Below, piece by piece: positions 1 to 13,239 of a stretch of DNA of 64,000 nucleotides. The notes beneath the pieces were generated by a model, which had not been told where the DNA came from, made no database searches, and saw nothing but the letters and a program-made list of their open reading frames with translations. Position 1 is the stretch's first letter; every line of letters starts with the position of its first letter. Origin of the DNA: Bombus terrestris (lineage: Eukaryota; Arthropoda; Insecta; Hymenoptera; Apidae); contig NC_063270.1 of NCBI RefSeq assembly GCF_910591885.1, positions 2,790,001 to 2,854,000 of the forward strand, in the 5' to 3' direction. Position numbers and translations under genes: made by a program.

Positions 1-1700
1 GTGCATCGCTGGCTAACTCTAACTTCTGAAGTATCGGTTAATCGCGCATTGTTTGTGCACTGACTGGGCTACCTCGCGCGAAAGAATTCTGCCAACGACC
101 AATTTCTCTTTATTTTTCTCTCTTAACGTTTGCATCGATGCACTGATAGTTAATCCGTTTTTTTTTTTTTTTTTTGTTATTCGAGAATGTCATTTATATG
201 AAAGAAACTATGCCGCGTGTTTGATACACGGTGCAATATATGTATGTACTACTTGTTAGGTAATGTGTCAATGATTTTATCGATTATTAGTATAGTATGC
301 TTTGTGCTCGAGAAAGGACAATTTCTTTAACGAAGTATACTTTGTATAGATTTATGGAAAATATGTGTATTTTAATCGTTGTACGTTAAGTATATTTTAT
401 GGAGGAAATATTTGTTTAGGGAAATATAAATATAATATTTGCTTCCAATTTTAGTGATTGGCACAATGAAAATGCAATGCAAACGCTAGACAATGATTCC
501 ATATTTGTATCCTATACATATTTGTTAGCTAAGACATGGTTAGACTTCTAGAGAGCTCATGGCAAGTACGTTCTATGGTATGCCAAGATCGATTATATCC
601 ATCTAACTTTGAATTCTACGAATTAACTGTGTTCAGGTGAACTCACGAGCGAAAACACTCAGGCTAGATCAAAGAACCCCGAGGAATGCTGTTAGGTCTA
701 TGGCCAGGTTCATTCGTTACATGTAATTACCGATATCATTGAACCGAACCACAGTCAAATAGTATCGGACTTGTTTGCGGGCGTGCCATATAAATTAGGT
801 ATTCAGTTGTTCCGTGTACACATAATCGTGTGTGTTACATAACAATTGGCCTAAAGCGCGATCTAATCGTTATGTTTCAGTAGGTTTTATTATATTTTAA
901 TTCGAGAAAGTCTTATTTATATTTTTATCAATACGAGACGAAAGATTCCAAGTATGCATTTTTGATATTCCTTTATACTTACGCGTGTGTCTAACACGAA
1001 TTTACGTAATTATTAATGTGTTAGTCATCGAAGCGAATTGTGTGGAATACTTCTAAAACGATAGAAAATGTAATATACGACATTTTCATTTGTAAACGAT
1101 ATTTGAATTAAATTTGTGCAATTGCATATTTTGATTCAGATTTTAGTAAAACAAAGAAGAAACATTATATAGCATAGAAAGCGTAATTGTAGGTATCGTA
1201 GGTGCAGTGTTACAATGTTTGCTTTATTAAATACGTATCAGGTTTCACTTGTGCATATATAGATACGCATGTGAAAGTGATTAATCTCTTGGTGCACATG
1301 GCATCGTAAAGAGATATTGCATTCCACATTTAATCATTTGTAAGTCATAACTTACGCAATGGGTCATTAGCTAAAAAATATCTTACGTATCAATTTTTTA
1401 AATCTTACAATATTAATTTGAACTAAAAGAAGATATCTGCATAAATGATTCAAGCTGTTATAAGCGTTTAACTTGTAAATCTTCTAGTAAAATAATATTT
1501 AAAAGAAAATAACTTGGATAACTGTGTAGAGATGCATCTGCAAGTATTACCGTTGAAATCACCGTGGATACGATTGCTTTTATGATGTCGAAGAATGCGC
1601 ACGACTCACACCCACTACGCATACGGACTACTGTAAATTTCATTTTCTTCCTTCCGCTTATTTATTTTTAATCGTTCCTTCGGATTTTTGGACTTGAAGA
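1..1700. other. AT-rich DNA, no supported gene
   Basis: A run of 18 T lies at 158-175. Short ORFs here have no recognisable domains or paired splice sites. Nothing else stands out. Confidence 0.6.
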
Positions 1701-1721
1701 GGCAGCAAAAGCGAACGTGCA

Positions 1722-2547
1722 ATGCGTGCAGCTTCAGTTCGTAAGATCGTTCCTCTTAAAAAAACATCTTTAAAATGCGCGGTGTTAAGAGGAGATAAAA
1801 TCGTAAGTATGAGTTTTCGCGGAGCTATATCTTCGTGCTTCGAGTTACTTCGTGGAAAACATTCTGGCTTTTTGTGTAACGATGCAATGAAACAAAAAGC
1901 GCGTTATTATGGAACGTTCAATTCCCCATCGGAATTTCTGCTAGAAAGTAAAGAAGACTTTAACACTTGACACATCGGGATAGATCCTTTATTTTGATCA
2001 AATCTGTTGTATGAGTTTTAATTATAAGTATGTACATGGATTCGTATTTAAGTGTTTTGGTTTATAGTAGTTTCATTTATTATTTCTTCAGGTTTAGGCG
2101 ATCCTTCAAAGATCGTATGAAGTCTTTACACTCATTCTACTCCAAAGATTTGACTCAAGTTTTTCGAAGATCTGACTTCTTAGTACGTGTGAAAAATATT
2201 TTACTTGTCCTTACTTACCAATTTTAAGAAACGATTCGGATACTTTTATTCAACGACTAATAAAGATATCAAAGCTTGGATATAATCCCCGTATTCGCTT
2301 CTTCATGCTTCCTGATCAAAGAGTATTGCATAGAAAATATTTTGGTGATGTACTGGTGACTAAAACTGATCATTTACTTCACGAATGTTTGCCGTGTTTT
2401 AAAGTACCATTAAGAAATCCTCGTAAAATTTTAAAATTATCGACGTTATTCCGAAACAGCGAAACCAATTGCGAACCAATTCTCTTAAATACCCTGTGTA
2501 AAATTATTCATTTGTTAACGAGCTATCTTTCATTGGGCGTGTTATAA
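1722..2547 (+). other. Possible exon cluster or decayed gene, unidentified
   Basis: Three consecutive plus-strand open stretches lie at 1722-1970, 2030-2227 and 2220-2547, in three different frames. A near-ideal donor (ATC|gtaagtatg) is at 1803 and a good acceptor (TATTTCTTCAG) precedes GTTTAGGCG near 2090. AATAAA signals occur at 2876 and 3178. The third stretch is open well upstream of its first ATG and reads like protein (KISKLGYNPRIRFFMLPDQR). I do not recognise any product, and I could not find junctions that keep one frame. It may be the 3' end of a gene lying off the left edge, a pseudogene, or chance. Confidence 0.2.
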
Positions 2548-3768
2548 CATAACGTTGTAACATGATTCGATACGATACAGTATTGTTGTTAGATTTAATA
2601 ACGGTAGACGAGTATGAATAGCCGTAAACGATATTAATAATGCGCGCTATGCATTTTAATTTCCTTGTTTCGTAATGAGCTCCTAATTTCACATTGTACG
2701 TGGAAACGGAAACTGTTTGACTTGCAACAAGTATTTATAAAGAAGATCTATGTAACAATGCGTAAAAGCGGTAGAGCATTATGAATTATGTAGAAGTGGC
2801 CTCGATGTTAACATTACAGACTTTTAACTCAAATGTTTTACTCTATTTGTTTTTACGAGAACGAAGAAGTAAGTCAATAAAACTGATTGAAATATTTAGA
2901 CGAAAATAATTTTTTGACGATACATCATCGGGAATACCGTCAAGCTCGGAAGAATTTGTCGGATTTCGAGTCGTAATATTATCCATACAAGACAGTGCGC
3001 ATCGTCGAGCGCAGCAAATTGCATCGGTTGCATTTTCCAAGCGAAAAACATTCTGTACTGATGCACACACACACAGTCGAGTCCGGTAATCGACGTGACG
3101 GTCCCCTGGCAAGCCGATCGTGAAAGGTGCTACGTACGCGCGACGTTAATTGCTGACAGTATGTATTTCCGAGTTTTAATAAAGTGACGGTCGTTAAGAT
3201 CGCACGGCCATCGCGACCAGTTAACTTCTTGCCCCCGTCAACCGGTCTCGTTACGTCGCAATGCTTCTTGAATTCTGGAATACCACGACTGGAAACGAGA
3301 TCAGCTAATCCACTTCAGAAACTGACACCGTTCAGCTACCTACTTTTTCTCCGCTTGTTCCGGAATCTCCGCGGCTGAATAGTTCCGTGGTGAAATATGT
3401 CAATAGCCTGTGCTACACTGTGAGTTCAACTTTATTCTTTACCATGAATTTGCGATCCTTTGCTATTCATAGATATAAGTTTTCCTAGCAAATGGAACTC
3501 ATTTTTCTTCTAGTATTTCATCGAATATTTAAACCTTTTCAATCCTCTTGATAACCGTTAAACGCCAAAGATGTGTCTAATCCAACGTAAGTTTCGTTTT
3601 ACAATGTTTAAACATTGATAAAAAATGTTTTCCTTGATTAGAGACCAATTCATAAAGTGATCAGCTGGTGCTTTAATTTCTGCTTAGAATATTAAACACC
3701 TGTCGGATGGTAAAACATGAATTCAGTATGCTTCTGCGAAATTTGTATTTTGGACTTCTGTTGATTTA

Positions 3769-3822
3769 TATAATACATAAAATATATAATACATAGAATA
3801 CAACAATATAATACATAGAATA
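3769..3822. repeat. Three copies of a 16-bp AT-rich unit
   Basis: The unit TATAATACATARAATA occurs at 3769-3784, 3785-3800 and 3807-3822. Copies 2 and 3 are identical and copy 1 differs at one base. This looks like a small minisatellite. Confidence 0.85.
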
Positions 3823-6716
3823 TATATTGGAATGATGTTTTTATTTCGTTAATTATTTAATGTTATATAGTTATATAGCTTTTATTTTTTTGGATATTGA
3901 TGGAACATCTGATATATGAATTTATATATTTTTGTATGGATAGAAATCGTATGTGATTATAATAAGTATTAACGTTATTCGTCGTTAATAATGTGTCTTT
4001 TTAATTTTTCACCACGATGCATTCTTGAAAACTAACATAATGAATACAAATGTGATTTTGGACTAAAGGCGATGTTTGTTCAGAATCAAATGCGGAATCA
4101 TATCACTGTCAGAACGTTGGAAACGTTTTCTTTATAAATATTTATCCCGACGTCCTGTGTGCTCGATTCCGTGCATTTCTGAAATCCGTAAATGTTACTT
4201 CAGCTTTAATTAATTCGGGAATTTCTTCGAGAAACTGTCCACAATGATTTAAAGGTCTTATTAGCAGTTCCAGCGTGCAACGGTTCGAAACGCGGAATAA
4301 TCTTCGTTTATGGTTGACGAGCCAAAGTATTTTTATGCGTTAATATATCACGTCTTTCCAGTCGAATGCTTTTATAACGTTTAACGTCACTGTTTGTCGT
4401 CCCGCTTGCACATTTGAGACGTTTCTCGGTATATTTAGAACCGTTTTAAATTTCAGTTGGATTTTAATTACATCAAATAAATTACCGAGATTTTATGAGC
4501 TGTTTTGAAGTTACAGTTAATTTGACATAGATCCGGAAGCGAGTATCGAACGATTTCACGCAATTTGCTCCTGTGGTTTATTCTTTTGCCTTTCGTTTGA
4601 TAAGTAGAGAAGAATTTCTATGTACTACTGTCATCTGGTACATTAACAAACTAATACTGTCAATAATAAATCTTCGTGCAGTGGAATATTTGTTAACAAT
4701 GATTAATCTTTAGTAAATTTAACAAAAAAATTAATATATTTAATTTACTATGTTATGTGCTTGTTATTATATTATTTCTATATTATTTCTATTATTCATT
4801 GAATAATTCGATATTTAAACAAGAACACAAAAAGGCAATAGGATAGGATAATACTCTCTTCTTATGTAAAGGACTATCTCATACCGAATTCTTTTTAGAA
4901 ACAAACGTCGCACCTTAAACGACGATAGAAAGGTTCTGCTACATCTTAAAATTAGCTAGATTATGCTACATCGCCGCTACTAACAAATCTTTATAAAACG
5001 GACATAACGTAGAAACCGTATATGTAATCCTCTCACCTGTTCTTGCTGAAATACCTTCGATTTGTACTTCCCTTGTACTGCCTCCAGCAAACGTGTTTTA
5101 GATGTGCCTGCCTTTCCGTTATCTCTAATAGGTACGACACTTCTCTGTTCTAGTTAATTGTGAGTTGATGTTTCCGTATTATAATTATTAACTCTGTCTT
5201 GCTTTAATTCATATTATTTGTTCTATTAACAGTACTTTAAACACGTAAAAGAGGCACGCGAGGAAACATCTGGGCAAGGAATTTGCATACATTTAATTAA
5301 TTTTGAAATTAAAGAGTTTATAATGAAATGAAATAAAAAGTTGTTCGGCTTGCCGAGGAGTTTTGCATGGATACGGAACGGTGGTCTTGACCGTCTAACA
5401 CAAACTTGTTCGTCTGTAGCAGAAGTGGTGCGCAAGAAGTTGCTTGGAACGTTTCTTCCGTACTTGCTTTGTACACGAGTTGAGATTCAAGAATCCTTCG
5501 GTAAGGCAACAATACCTAGGAAGCGGAGCGAGTTACGACGCGGTAGCCATACGATGGAGAATGCTTTATGAGCACTCGAAGAATGTCATGCACACAAGTC
5601 ACGTTTCGTCTTATATTTCGGCCGTACATGCATCTATCATACGAGTACTCCCGGTAAATTTCTCCCGAACTTTTAGTGGATTATTTTGATGGCTTCGTCG
5701 AAACAGAGTCATTTGCCTTTAATTTTAATTAGGATGATTTTTAGTTTTATTTTCGTAACGTCTAGTCGCGATCAATTCGTATGCAATGTCATTCCATTTC
5801 TCTACGACATATTACGCTCCCATTATTTCAATTTAAATTCTATTTCTGTGATTGGGATCTACCGTGCTCGTGCAATTTTTTCTTTTTCTTTATTCTTTTT
5901 AGCAAATTCTTTTGAGTCGAAGAGATAAATGGTATCCGGTAAAGACTGTGCAAGTAGAATGATGAATATCTTACAGAGACATGAACTCGTGGTATACAGT
6001 ATTCACTACGCTTCCGCTCCTGGCAAGATCGGGATACATTGGAATGAAAATAAAGCATCGAACGATGAACGATAATAAATGCGATATTTTATTACTTCTA
6101 TATGATTTATCTACCAGCATTTTCAATACTTACGATAGGATATACTGTTGCAGAATGCACGCAAACCGCCAAAATTGTTCCTTTTCACTTTTTACAGTTA
6201 AAAATATTATATCAAATAACATGTACACATTTTAGCAGAGTAATGCTTAGTATGCACACAATTGTTTCGTATGTCATGGTAGTAGATCATTTCATTGCAA
6301 AACTGCTCGATGAAATACGCTTTGATCAGAGAAGTAACAAACACATTTAATCAATTTCATCACTAAAAATCAGCATTTTAACTGCGTAAAGAATGATTTG
6401 AAACATGTACCAAATAATTTAGTGGAATATAGTACATGTCAAGAGAATCGAAATAACGTAGGCAACATATGTAGATTCTCAAACTAATTCTAAAGCAGCA
6501 ATTTATTGTATTTGTCAAAATTAATTGTGCATTATCTATGGTACGTTGTAACACTATCTAACCAACTATATTTACTTGTCACCACGACATTGCTACGTGT
6601 TTAACGTTATCAATCCTGCGTGAATCATTCTTGTAAGCCTAACGCTTGTTACATCCTATGCCAGTTTTCTACTCTAATGCGGAAACAGTAAATACTTAAC
6701 AGTGGAACTAATCTGC

Positions 6717-6743
6717 CTGTATATCTGTATATCTGTATATCTG
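6717..6743. repeat. Short tandem repeat (CTGTATAT)n
   Basis: An 8-bp unit is repeated a little over three times. It is flanked by CTGCCTGT and CTGTAATCTGCC, related partial units. Confidence 0.85.
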
Positions 6744-9700
6744 CCTGTAATCTGCCGTTTCCAAATCTATGTCGACTTACTAAATATTCATTTCTTTGAT
6801 CTGATTTGTGTATTATTCTCTATATAACAGTCCGTTAGAGAACTGTTAGAATAACATTGTACCATAACACAAGCCACTGTACCATTACACCGAAACAATT
6901 CTTCAGAAATTCTAATGTTGTCATATCGTACTAGTATGTAAAGTAATCCAGGAAAGGGATGTAAGAAAACTATGCATTACTTCGTAACGGTGCATAATTA
7001 CGTGTAATTAGCGACACAATTGACGATTGCCGAGTAACGCGAATGCAGATGGAAATGCATTAGAATCGAGTGCATTTCTCGATATTATAAACATTAACAA
7101 TATCTAAAAATTGCATCCATTAATTTGTACAGGCAAATCTCGTGGTATTAGTTGGAAGCGAGTCAGTAAAATATGGTATTCTAGCAGCTATTATTTCTCC
7201 TTTTCATTTTTCATGCATCGAGTCGTGGGCGTCTAGTTTTCCATGAGTTTACATTATACGATGCCGCGAGCTATTTGTAGCTGCTCGCAGTTATACGTGG
7301 GCAAGATATACTCGAGAAACTTAGAATGTAACCATTTCGAGGCAAGATGCATCGACCGCGTTCAACAAAGTCGCAACATTGGCTATTTCTAATTTAAACA
7401 AATTAATCAGTTGTATTTTTTGTATTTTCTTTAAATGTTTTAAAAATAATATAAATTTTACCATTTACTTACCATTGCTTGCTATAATTCTAGGAGTTGA
7501 ACAGGAGTAAGGTAGCTCGATGAAAAGAACATTCGAATATTACATTTCTTTATCTGGTATGATCAAATACGAGTACTACCGTTTTTTGAGAGTAGTAGAA
7601 AAATGTTCACGAGGATGTACTTACTAAGTCTATTTTATGTAACGAAGTAAAAATCTACGGCTCGTGGAAAATTTATATATCTCATAACATCTAGCTGAAA
7701 CGTATATCGAGACGTCAACTGTTCGTTTTCTATGATTTCTTATTGTAAAACGTTGTTGCCATTTGTAAGATCGTGCGGTAAAATCTATCCAAGTGAGATG
7801 TATCCCAGAAATGTGAAATTTGAAACTCGAATATCTTACAGCGTAGCTTGTTTCTACGCTAACTAAACCCTCTGCTTGTCCTATCAGAATTACATTCTAT
7901 TTTCTGCCAGAGAAATACTTGACTGAACTAATGGAAAGCTGTTTCAATCTTCCAACTAAGAGATGTATTCTGTGCGCGTATAACTCTTTACCATGTTATC
8001 TTTTAACGTTCAGTGTAAGTATTTTTATATTGTAATTATTTTTCTTTACTTGTAAACACATCCATACGGGAATGTATATATGCATGTCTCATTAATTTTC
8101 TAAATTTGCTAAGGAATAGTTTCTTGAATTGCTTAACAATTAATATAATTTCCATTTCAACAAACACTAATAGACACAAAAACGAAGTAACAATTTTTCT
8201 GCAAACCCAAACTATTAGCCCACACGCTTTCTGTCTTAGTGCTTCACCCAAAGACGTTCACACATCACTTTTCAAACATATCCTCCAGCTCTGAAGAGTA
8301 ATCTCGATCAACGAACTACCCGTAATATAAATGCATTGCCACGTAGCTACGCATCTGCTTCTTCGTTATTCGCATAAATCGTGGCCGTAGAAGATGTCAC
8401 ACAAGTACAGCGATCGATTAAAAACATTTTCAACCGCGATACGAAACGTCGCGATACAAAGGGGAGCCGAGCGAAACTCCGCTCGCGCGACTATTCACGC
8501 GACACGTCTCGTTACCTCGGGCCGCCACCACGGTCTCGTAAATAGTTCGAGGGTCGTAAGCGAGCCAGCGACTCGTAATTTCCGCAGCCAGAAAACCGCG
8601 GTCATATTAAAGTGAACGAACGAACGAATCGTCCATTGGATAGCAAAGCCACCCCGCTGAACACGAATACAGAATGCAGCACGCGGAGTTATTTGTAACG
8701 AGATCCGGATAAGCCTTCACCTACCCGTTGGGCTCGCACCATGAGAGAAGAGTACGATCCACGCTCTCCTTAAATGCGAATTTCGCATGTCGCGAGAGGC
8801 TCATAGGGCGGCGAATGACAAATCGCCACGACCAGTCTGTTGGAACAAGCTTTAATCGTCCATATCGCATACCGAAGTCAGCGTGATGTTGCCTCGTGTT
8901 ACAGAATCGCACCGCGAGTTCAGATTTGCATCGCGGTTCGCGAGGGTATCCGACCTCTGCAATCAGCTCGCGAAACACCGTTTTTCCGGTTGCTTCCATA
9001 GCGAACAATATGTCGTGAACAATAATTCAACGTAATCATACGGAGCCATTTTAATGATTTCACTGCTCTCTTTCGTGGTTCTGATGGATCGTTTTCGAAG
9101 CGTCGCTTGTGGTATCGTGAATGTAATGTTATCTTGATAATTGTCCGTCTGAGAAAAAGATAATTTTATCATTAGAATCAATATTTGTTTCAGGGTGCAT
9201 ACTGTGTAATAAATCGTAAGCTATTATGCGAGTTCTTTGTTCGTAAATATTTACCTAATTTAGTTGCACACAAAAAAGACAAACAACCAGATATTTTTCT
9301 TAGCTAAAAGCCCCTGTTTTTTTAACAAATTTCCAACGTTACATAACCTGATATAATTAAATTAAACTTGTACAAACAGATAGTAAACCAAGGACGATTA
9401 TACAATCGTTACGTGGCCAATTAATTTTTTAATCTCTCCTCGTTCGCAATCGTTGGTGAATAGGTAATTAATTAGGATCTCCTAACTACCTTATACGTTA
9501 GTTAGCCATCTCGTCTAGAACCAATTTACCGAGCGGTGCGGTTCGTTAAATCACGCGACTCCCGCGGTTGCTCCGCGTTCCTTCAATAAAGATACGATCT
9601 TCCGAGTAATTAGACCCGTGGAAATGCTAAAAATTTCGAGAGCATGGTAAAAAGCGTGACGGCGAGAAATGTCATTGCCAAGTCGAGGACATGATCAGAC

Positions 9701-12700
9701 GTGAGCAAAATGGTATGTTATTCACGTGAGAATTATGAAGGTTTAATTACAAAGAACGACTAGGAATGAAAGTACTTGCTTGTTCTAATACAGGAACAGT
9801 AACGTATCTTCTTTATATATATGCAGATAAAAAATTTGCGAAGAATATATTATTGTCGTATTAAAGATTAGACTCGTAAAGTGTCGTAGTATCATACAGA
9901 AAGATATTTAACTATAAGAAAGGACGTAGCTCTACGTCATCAGACACGAAAGTGTTAAATCTCCAACAACGCGACGAGGTTTTGAAGCCTCCAAGATAAT
10001 TCTCCATACAACGATCTTCAAACGACGCGACGTCAATACTTTATTGCCATTAGCGATTGGAAAGCTATACATAATTAATAATTACTCCTATCGCCCTCCA
10101 TAAAATCAAGAACTTGCATATTACCACAGTCCGGTATTATCTGACCCACTTTCTCATTGCTGCGCGTCTGACTAATCGCTTAATACTTCGCTATTAAAGT
10201 TGACTTTATTTAAAATCCCCTGTCAACAATTGTCCATTGTCTTTTTCCTTATGTACTTAAAGATAATCCTCATTAATGGTTCCGATAGGAGTAACGCAAA
10301 ATATCCGTTTCTTTCTCCTCCGCTATTTATATACCGCTATTTCAACCATTTACACCGACAAAATAAAGTACGCTATGAATATCGTGCGATAATGTCCTAC
10401 GATTTCTAAAATGGAGAGAAAAAAAAAGAAGATATCCTAGTGAGCCGTCGATTTTCCATTCGATGTTCAGCTACGGACGCCAGGAGAACGTCAGTAGACA
10501 GCGGCATCGTGGCGAATTTATGGGTCACGGTCGAACGAAAGAGAAGTTCGAGTCGTATTTTGCATCGTCCTCGTAATTTCCACGATTCGTGCACCCGCGA
10601 ACTCATCCGACGCGTATAATTCCACTCGCTGAGAATTTGTCCCGCGATCGTTTGGAACGATGCACGTGCAATCGTAGTCGTAATAAGATAGACTCTGTAC
10701 AAGAACCTCTTGTCGCATCGCACGGCAAGCTGTGCCATGCCGCAAGCTCAGAAAAATCGCGTGCAATTTAAGCGTAGAGCGATAATTCGCACCTCGTGCC
10801 AGCCTTGAGGTGAACCCGGGGTTTATGACCACCGTTTCTTCATGGAAATGCACTTACGCGACCGAGATGCATGCCACGTACTTATGCGATTTCCATGAAT
10901 GGAAAATGCGATAAGCGGCGCGTAGCGACGTTGCAAATACGACTTTTCTCTCGGTGCCGCATCGCGTCTTCCTATTTTTAAACGGTTATATGGAAAAGTT
11001 GAAGATTCTCGCGAAGAGAATGTGTGAGTGGTTATTTTTAAGGAGAGTCGTTTGTTTATTCGTTGCTTCGGTTGAAGATCTCGTTCGTGCATAAAATCGA
11101 AAAAGATTTTGGTTTACGAGATTAGAAATCGAGAGAAATAGTATCTGGCAGTGAGAAGTCAATCGAATTTATGGTCATTGAAAAAGTTTCGCGGTTCAAC
11201 TGAGAATCGATCAGTGATTTAACTTTCGTTAAAGATTTCCTGGTTGATCAGTACTATCAGTTCCGGTGTATCAGTACTAGTGATCGCACACCGAAGTTCG
11301 TTTGCCTTTAATTGTCAGTGAAATATGATTGGATTTATTGCTCTTTTTATTATTCGCGGTAATTTCCGAATAAAAGTTGCCAATGTAAAGGTGTCACAAT
11401 ATTTTAGAAGGTTATTTTAATTTAGATGTTTTGAAGGAGATTCCAATGAGTACAAAATAATTCGTGTATTGTTTTTTGACTAATATACAAGGCTTTTTGC
11501 CAATGGTTTTACTAATTTCTTAAAGCCAAAGATATATATCATCAACCTTTTCCAATACCGATTTGCACGATATACTCTTTGCGGTTTTTAACGACAAATA
11601 TTTATACAACTTCGTGAATCAGCATGTACAAAACGTTTTGTACTTCCAGACAAATTCCATACGCTTTATGCGTGGTTCGTGCAATCGATACTTATGTTCT
11701 CGAACTTTCTGTTGCCGCCGATCACGAACGTTCATGAATTTTAATCGAAACTCGAATCGGAAAATACGGAGATATCGTGCGAACACAATCGGAATGCCAG
11801 GCGAATTCGATTCCGTATTGTACGTGAACGCGGCAACGACTATCTTCGACGCGAACACGCACATAAGTTTCGTTGCCATTTTGTCACTCTTATACGTTGG
11901 TCCAAAGTATCGTTAATACGCCTTTTAACGACGAAGGCCTCGATGATATACGTCGCGGATCTATCGAACGAACGCCTCGTGTGACCATTTTTCGCGAAAC
12001 GCGTTCGGATAATTCTGGTGATTCGTCGAAGATTTGCTCAAAGCGTAGTAATGACCACGCGAAAACGCTTGCCCGCCAGCACAATTGCATAATTATCTCT
12101 CGAATGCGGTGCCATTCGAGCGGTACGTACGCTCCGCTCCCATTTTTATCCTCCTTTCAAAACGACGTCAAACAGAGGGAGTCAATCGCACGTGAACATA
12201 AAATACGTTTCAAAAATTTCTGGATTAGTTGTATGTTTATGGTTACCGGTAGGTGAATCCGGATAGCTTTAACAGCATCTCTGTTTCTTGCGACAAAATA
12301 CGTTGAAGTTGCGTTGAGTTTGGAATTTGGTGAATGATACTTCAAATAATTTGAAATAGCTCGAATAGCTAAACAGCTAGCAACTGCAGTTACACCGAGT
12401 TCGTGTACGATATTGGGTATAATAAATGAAAAATATTTTAATGGTAATGGAAGGCATTTGTTAAAAAAATGTAGGAATGAGACACGTAAAAATATATAAG
12501 GAGATTTAACAAATTTGGAATAAAATATTTGAATAAAAATAAAATCGATCTGTGAAATTTGAGAAATTTGCGTAGTACAAAAGCGTGAGCAGAGGAAGAA
12601 CTCCGACATGCGCTACTTAATGTTCAAATTACAACTTATCTTGTTTCCGAGAATTCCCATGCTTATACTCTCAATACACTATGTTTTGTTTATACTCTTG

Positions 12701-12889
12701 GAGAAAGGAAGCTTCCATCCGACGAGATGATTCAGTTTCTCGCCACGACTGATGCAACGTGTACGGACGGTTCTTTATCCTCGAGAAAATTAAATGGCAC
12801 AGCATCTACCTCTATCAGAAACGCTTGTTATATTTTACAAAAAAATATTTTTGCAATATACCATCGTAGATCCATCGAGTCGAGTAATC

Positions 12890-13181
12890 GATCGCGTCTT
12901 CCAGTGCGAATTTTCGGCTGCAACCACCGCTGGATGAATTCCTCTCGGCGTGAAAGTAGTTTGCAATCAGCATTCCCGAGACGAGCATCCCAAAAGAATC
13001 GAGTTATACGCAACACGCGCGACGCACGGGAGCGTACCTCGAGGTACCTCGCGCCAACGATCGCGCGTGTGTCCGTGCAACGAATGCTGTCGCAAGTAAG
13101 TGGGTCACGTTGTGTGACCAGGCCGAAGGATATCGTGGGTACCTGCGTTAGACATCGCCGTCGGCTAATGAAACAGCGACA
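12890..13181 (+). other. Candidate non-coding first exon of the plus PDZ gene
   Basis: This CpG-rich patch ends in two donor-like sites, CGCAA|gtaagtggg at 13093 and GCGACAG|gtaagg at 13182. The plus PDZ gene needs an upstream exon because its first coding exon opens with an acceptor at 18337. Joining this patch to that exon keeps no long frame, so it would be 5' UTR. The evidence is only composition, position and donor quality. Confidence 0.2.
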
Positions 13182-13239
13182 GGTAAGGAACATTCATTTC
13201 TACAACATTCGTTTACTGGGTATACAATATTTAACATAG

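Larger units (their letters stand above)
2548..12700. other. Upstream/intergenic DNA, no supported gene
   Basis: This is AT-rich sequence with GC-richer patches near 5340-5560, 8380-9060 and 10430-11060. The patches contain overlapping short ORFs on both strands, which is what CpG-richer non-coding DNA produces. No domain, tRNA or transposase motif was recognised. Small repeats are listed separately. Confidence 0.5.

Noticed and set aside
12157..12609. 150-codon minus-strand open frame
   Set aside because: The translation is dominated by Phe/Ile/Leu/Ser from AT-rich sequence, with no recognisable motif.
12727..13239. 170-codon plus-strand open frame
   Set aside because: It overlaps a 121-codon frame on the other strand in CpG-rich DNA, the translation is Arg/Ser-biased, and it does not join in frame to the next known exon. 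Kept only as a possible 5' UTR exon.
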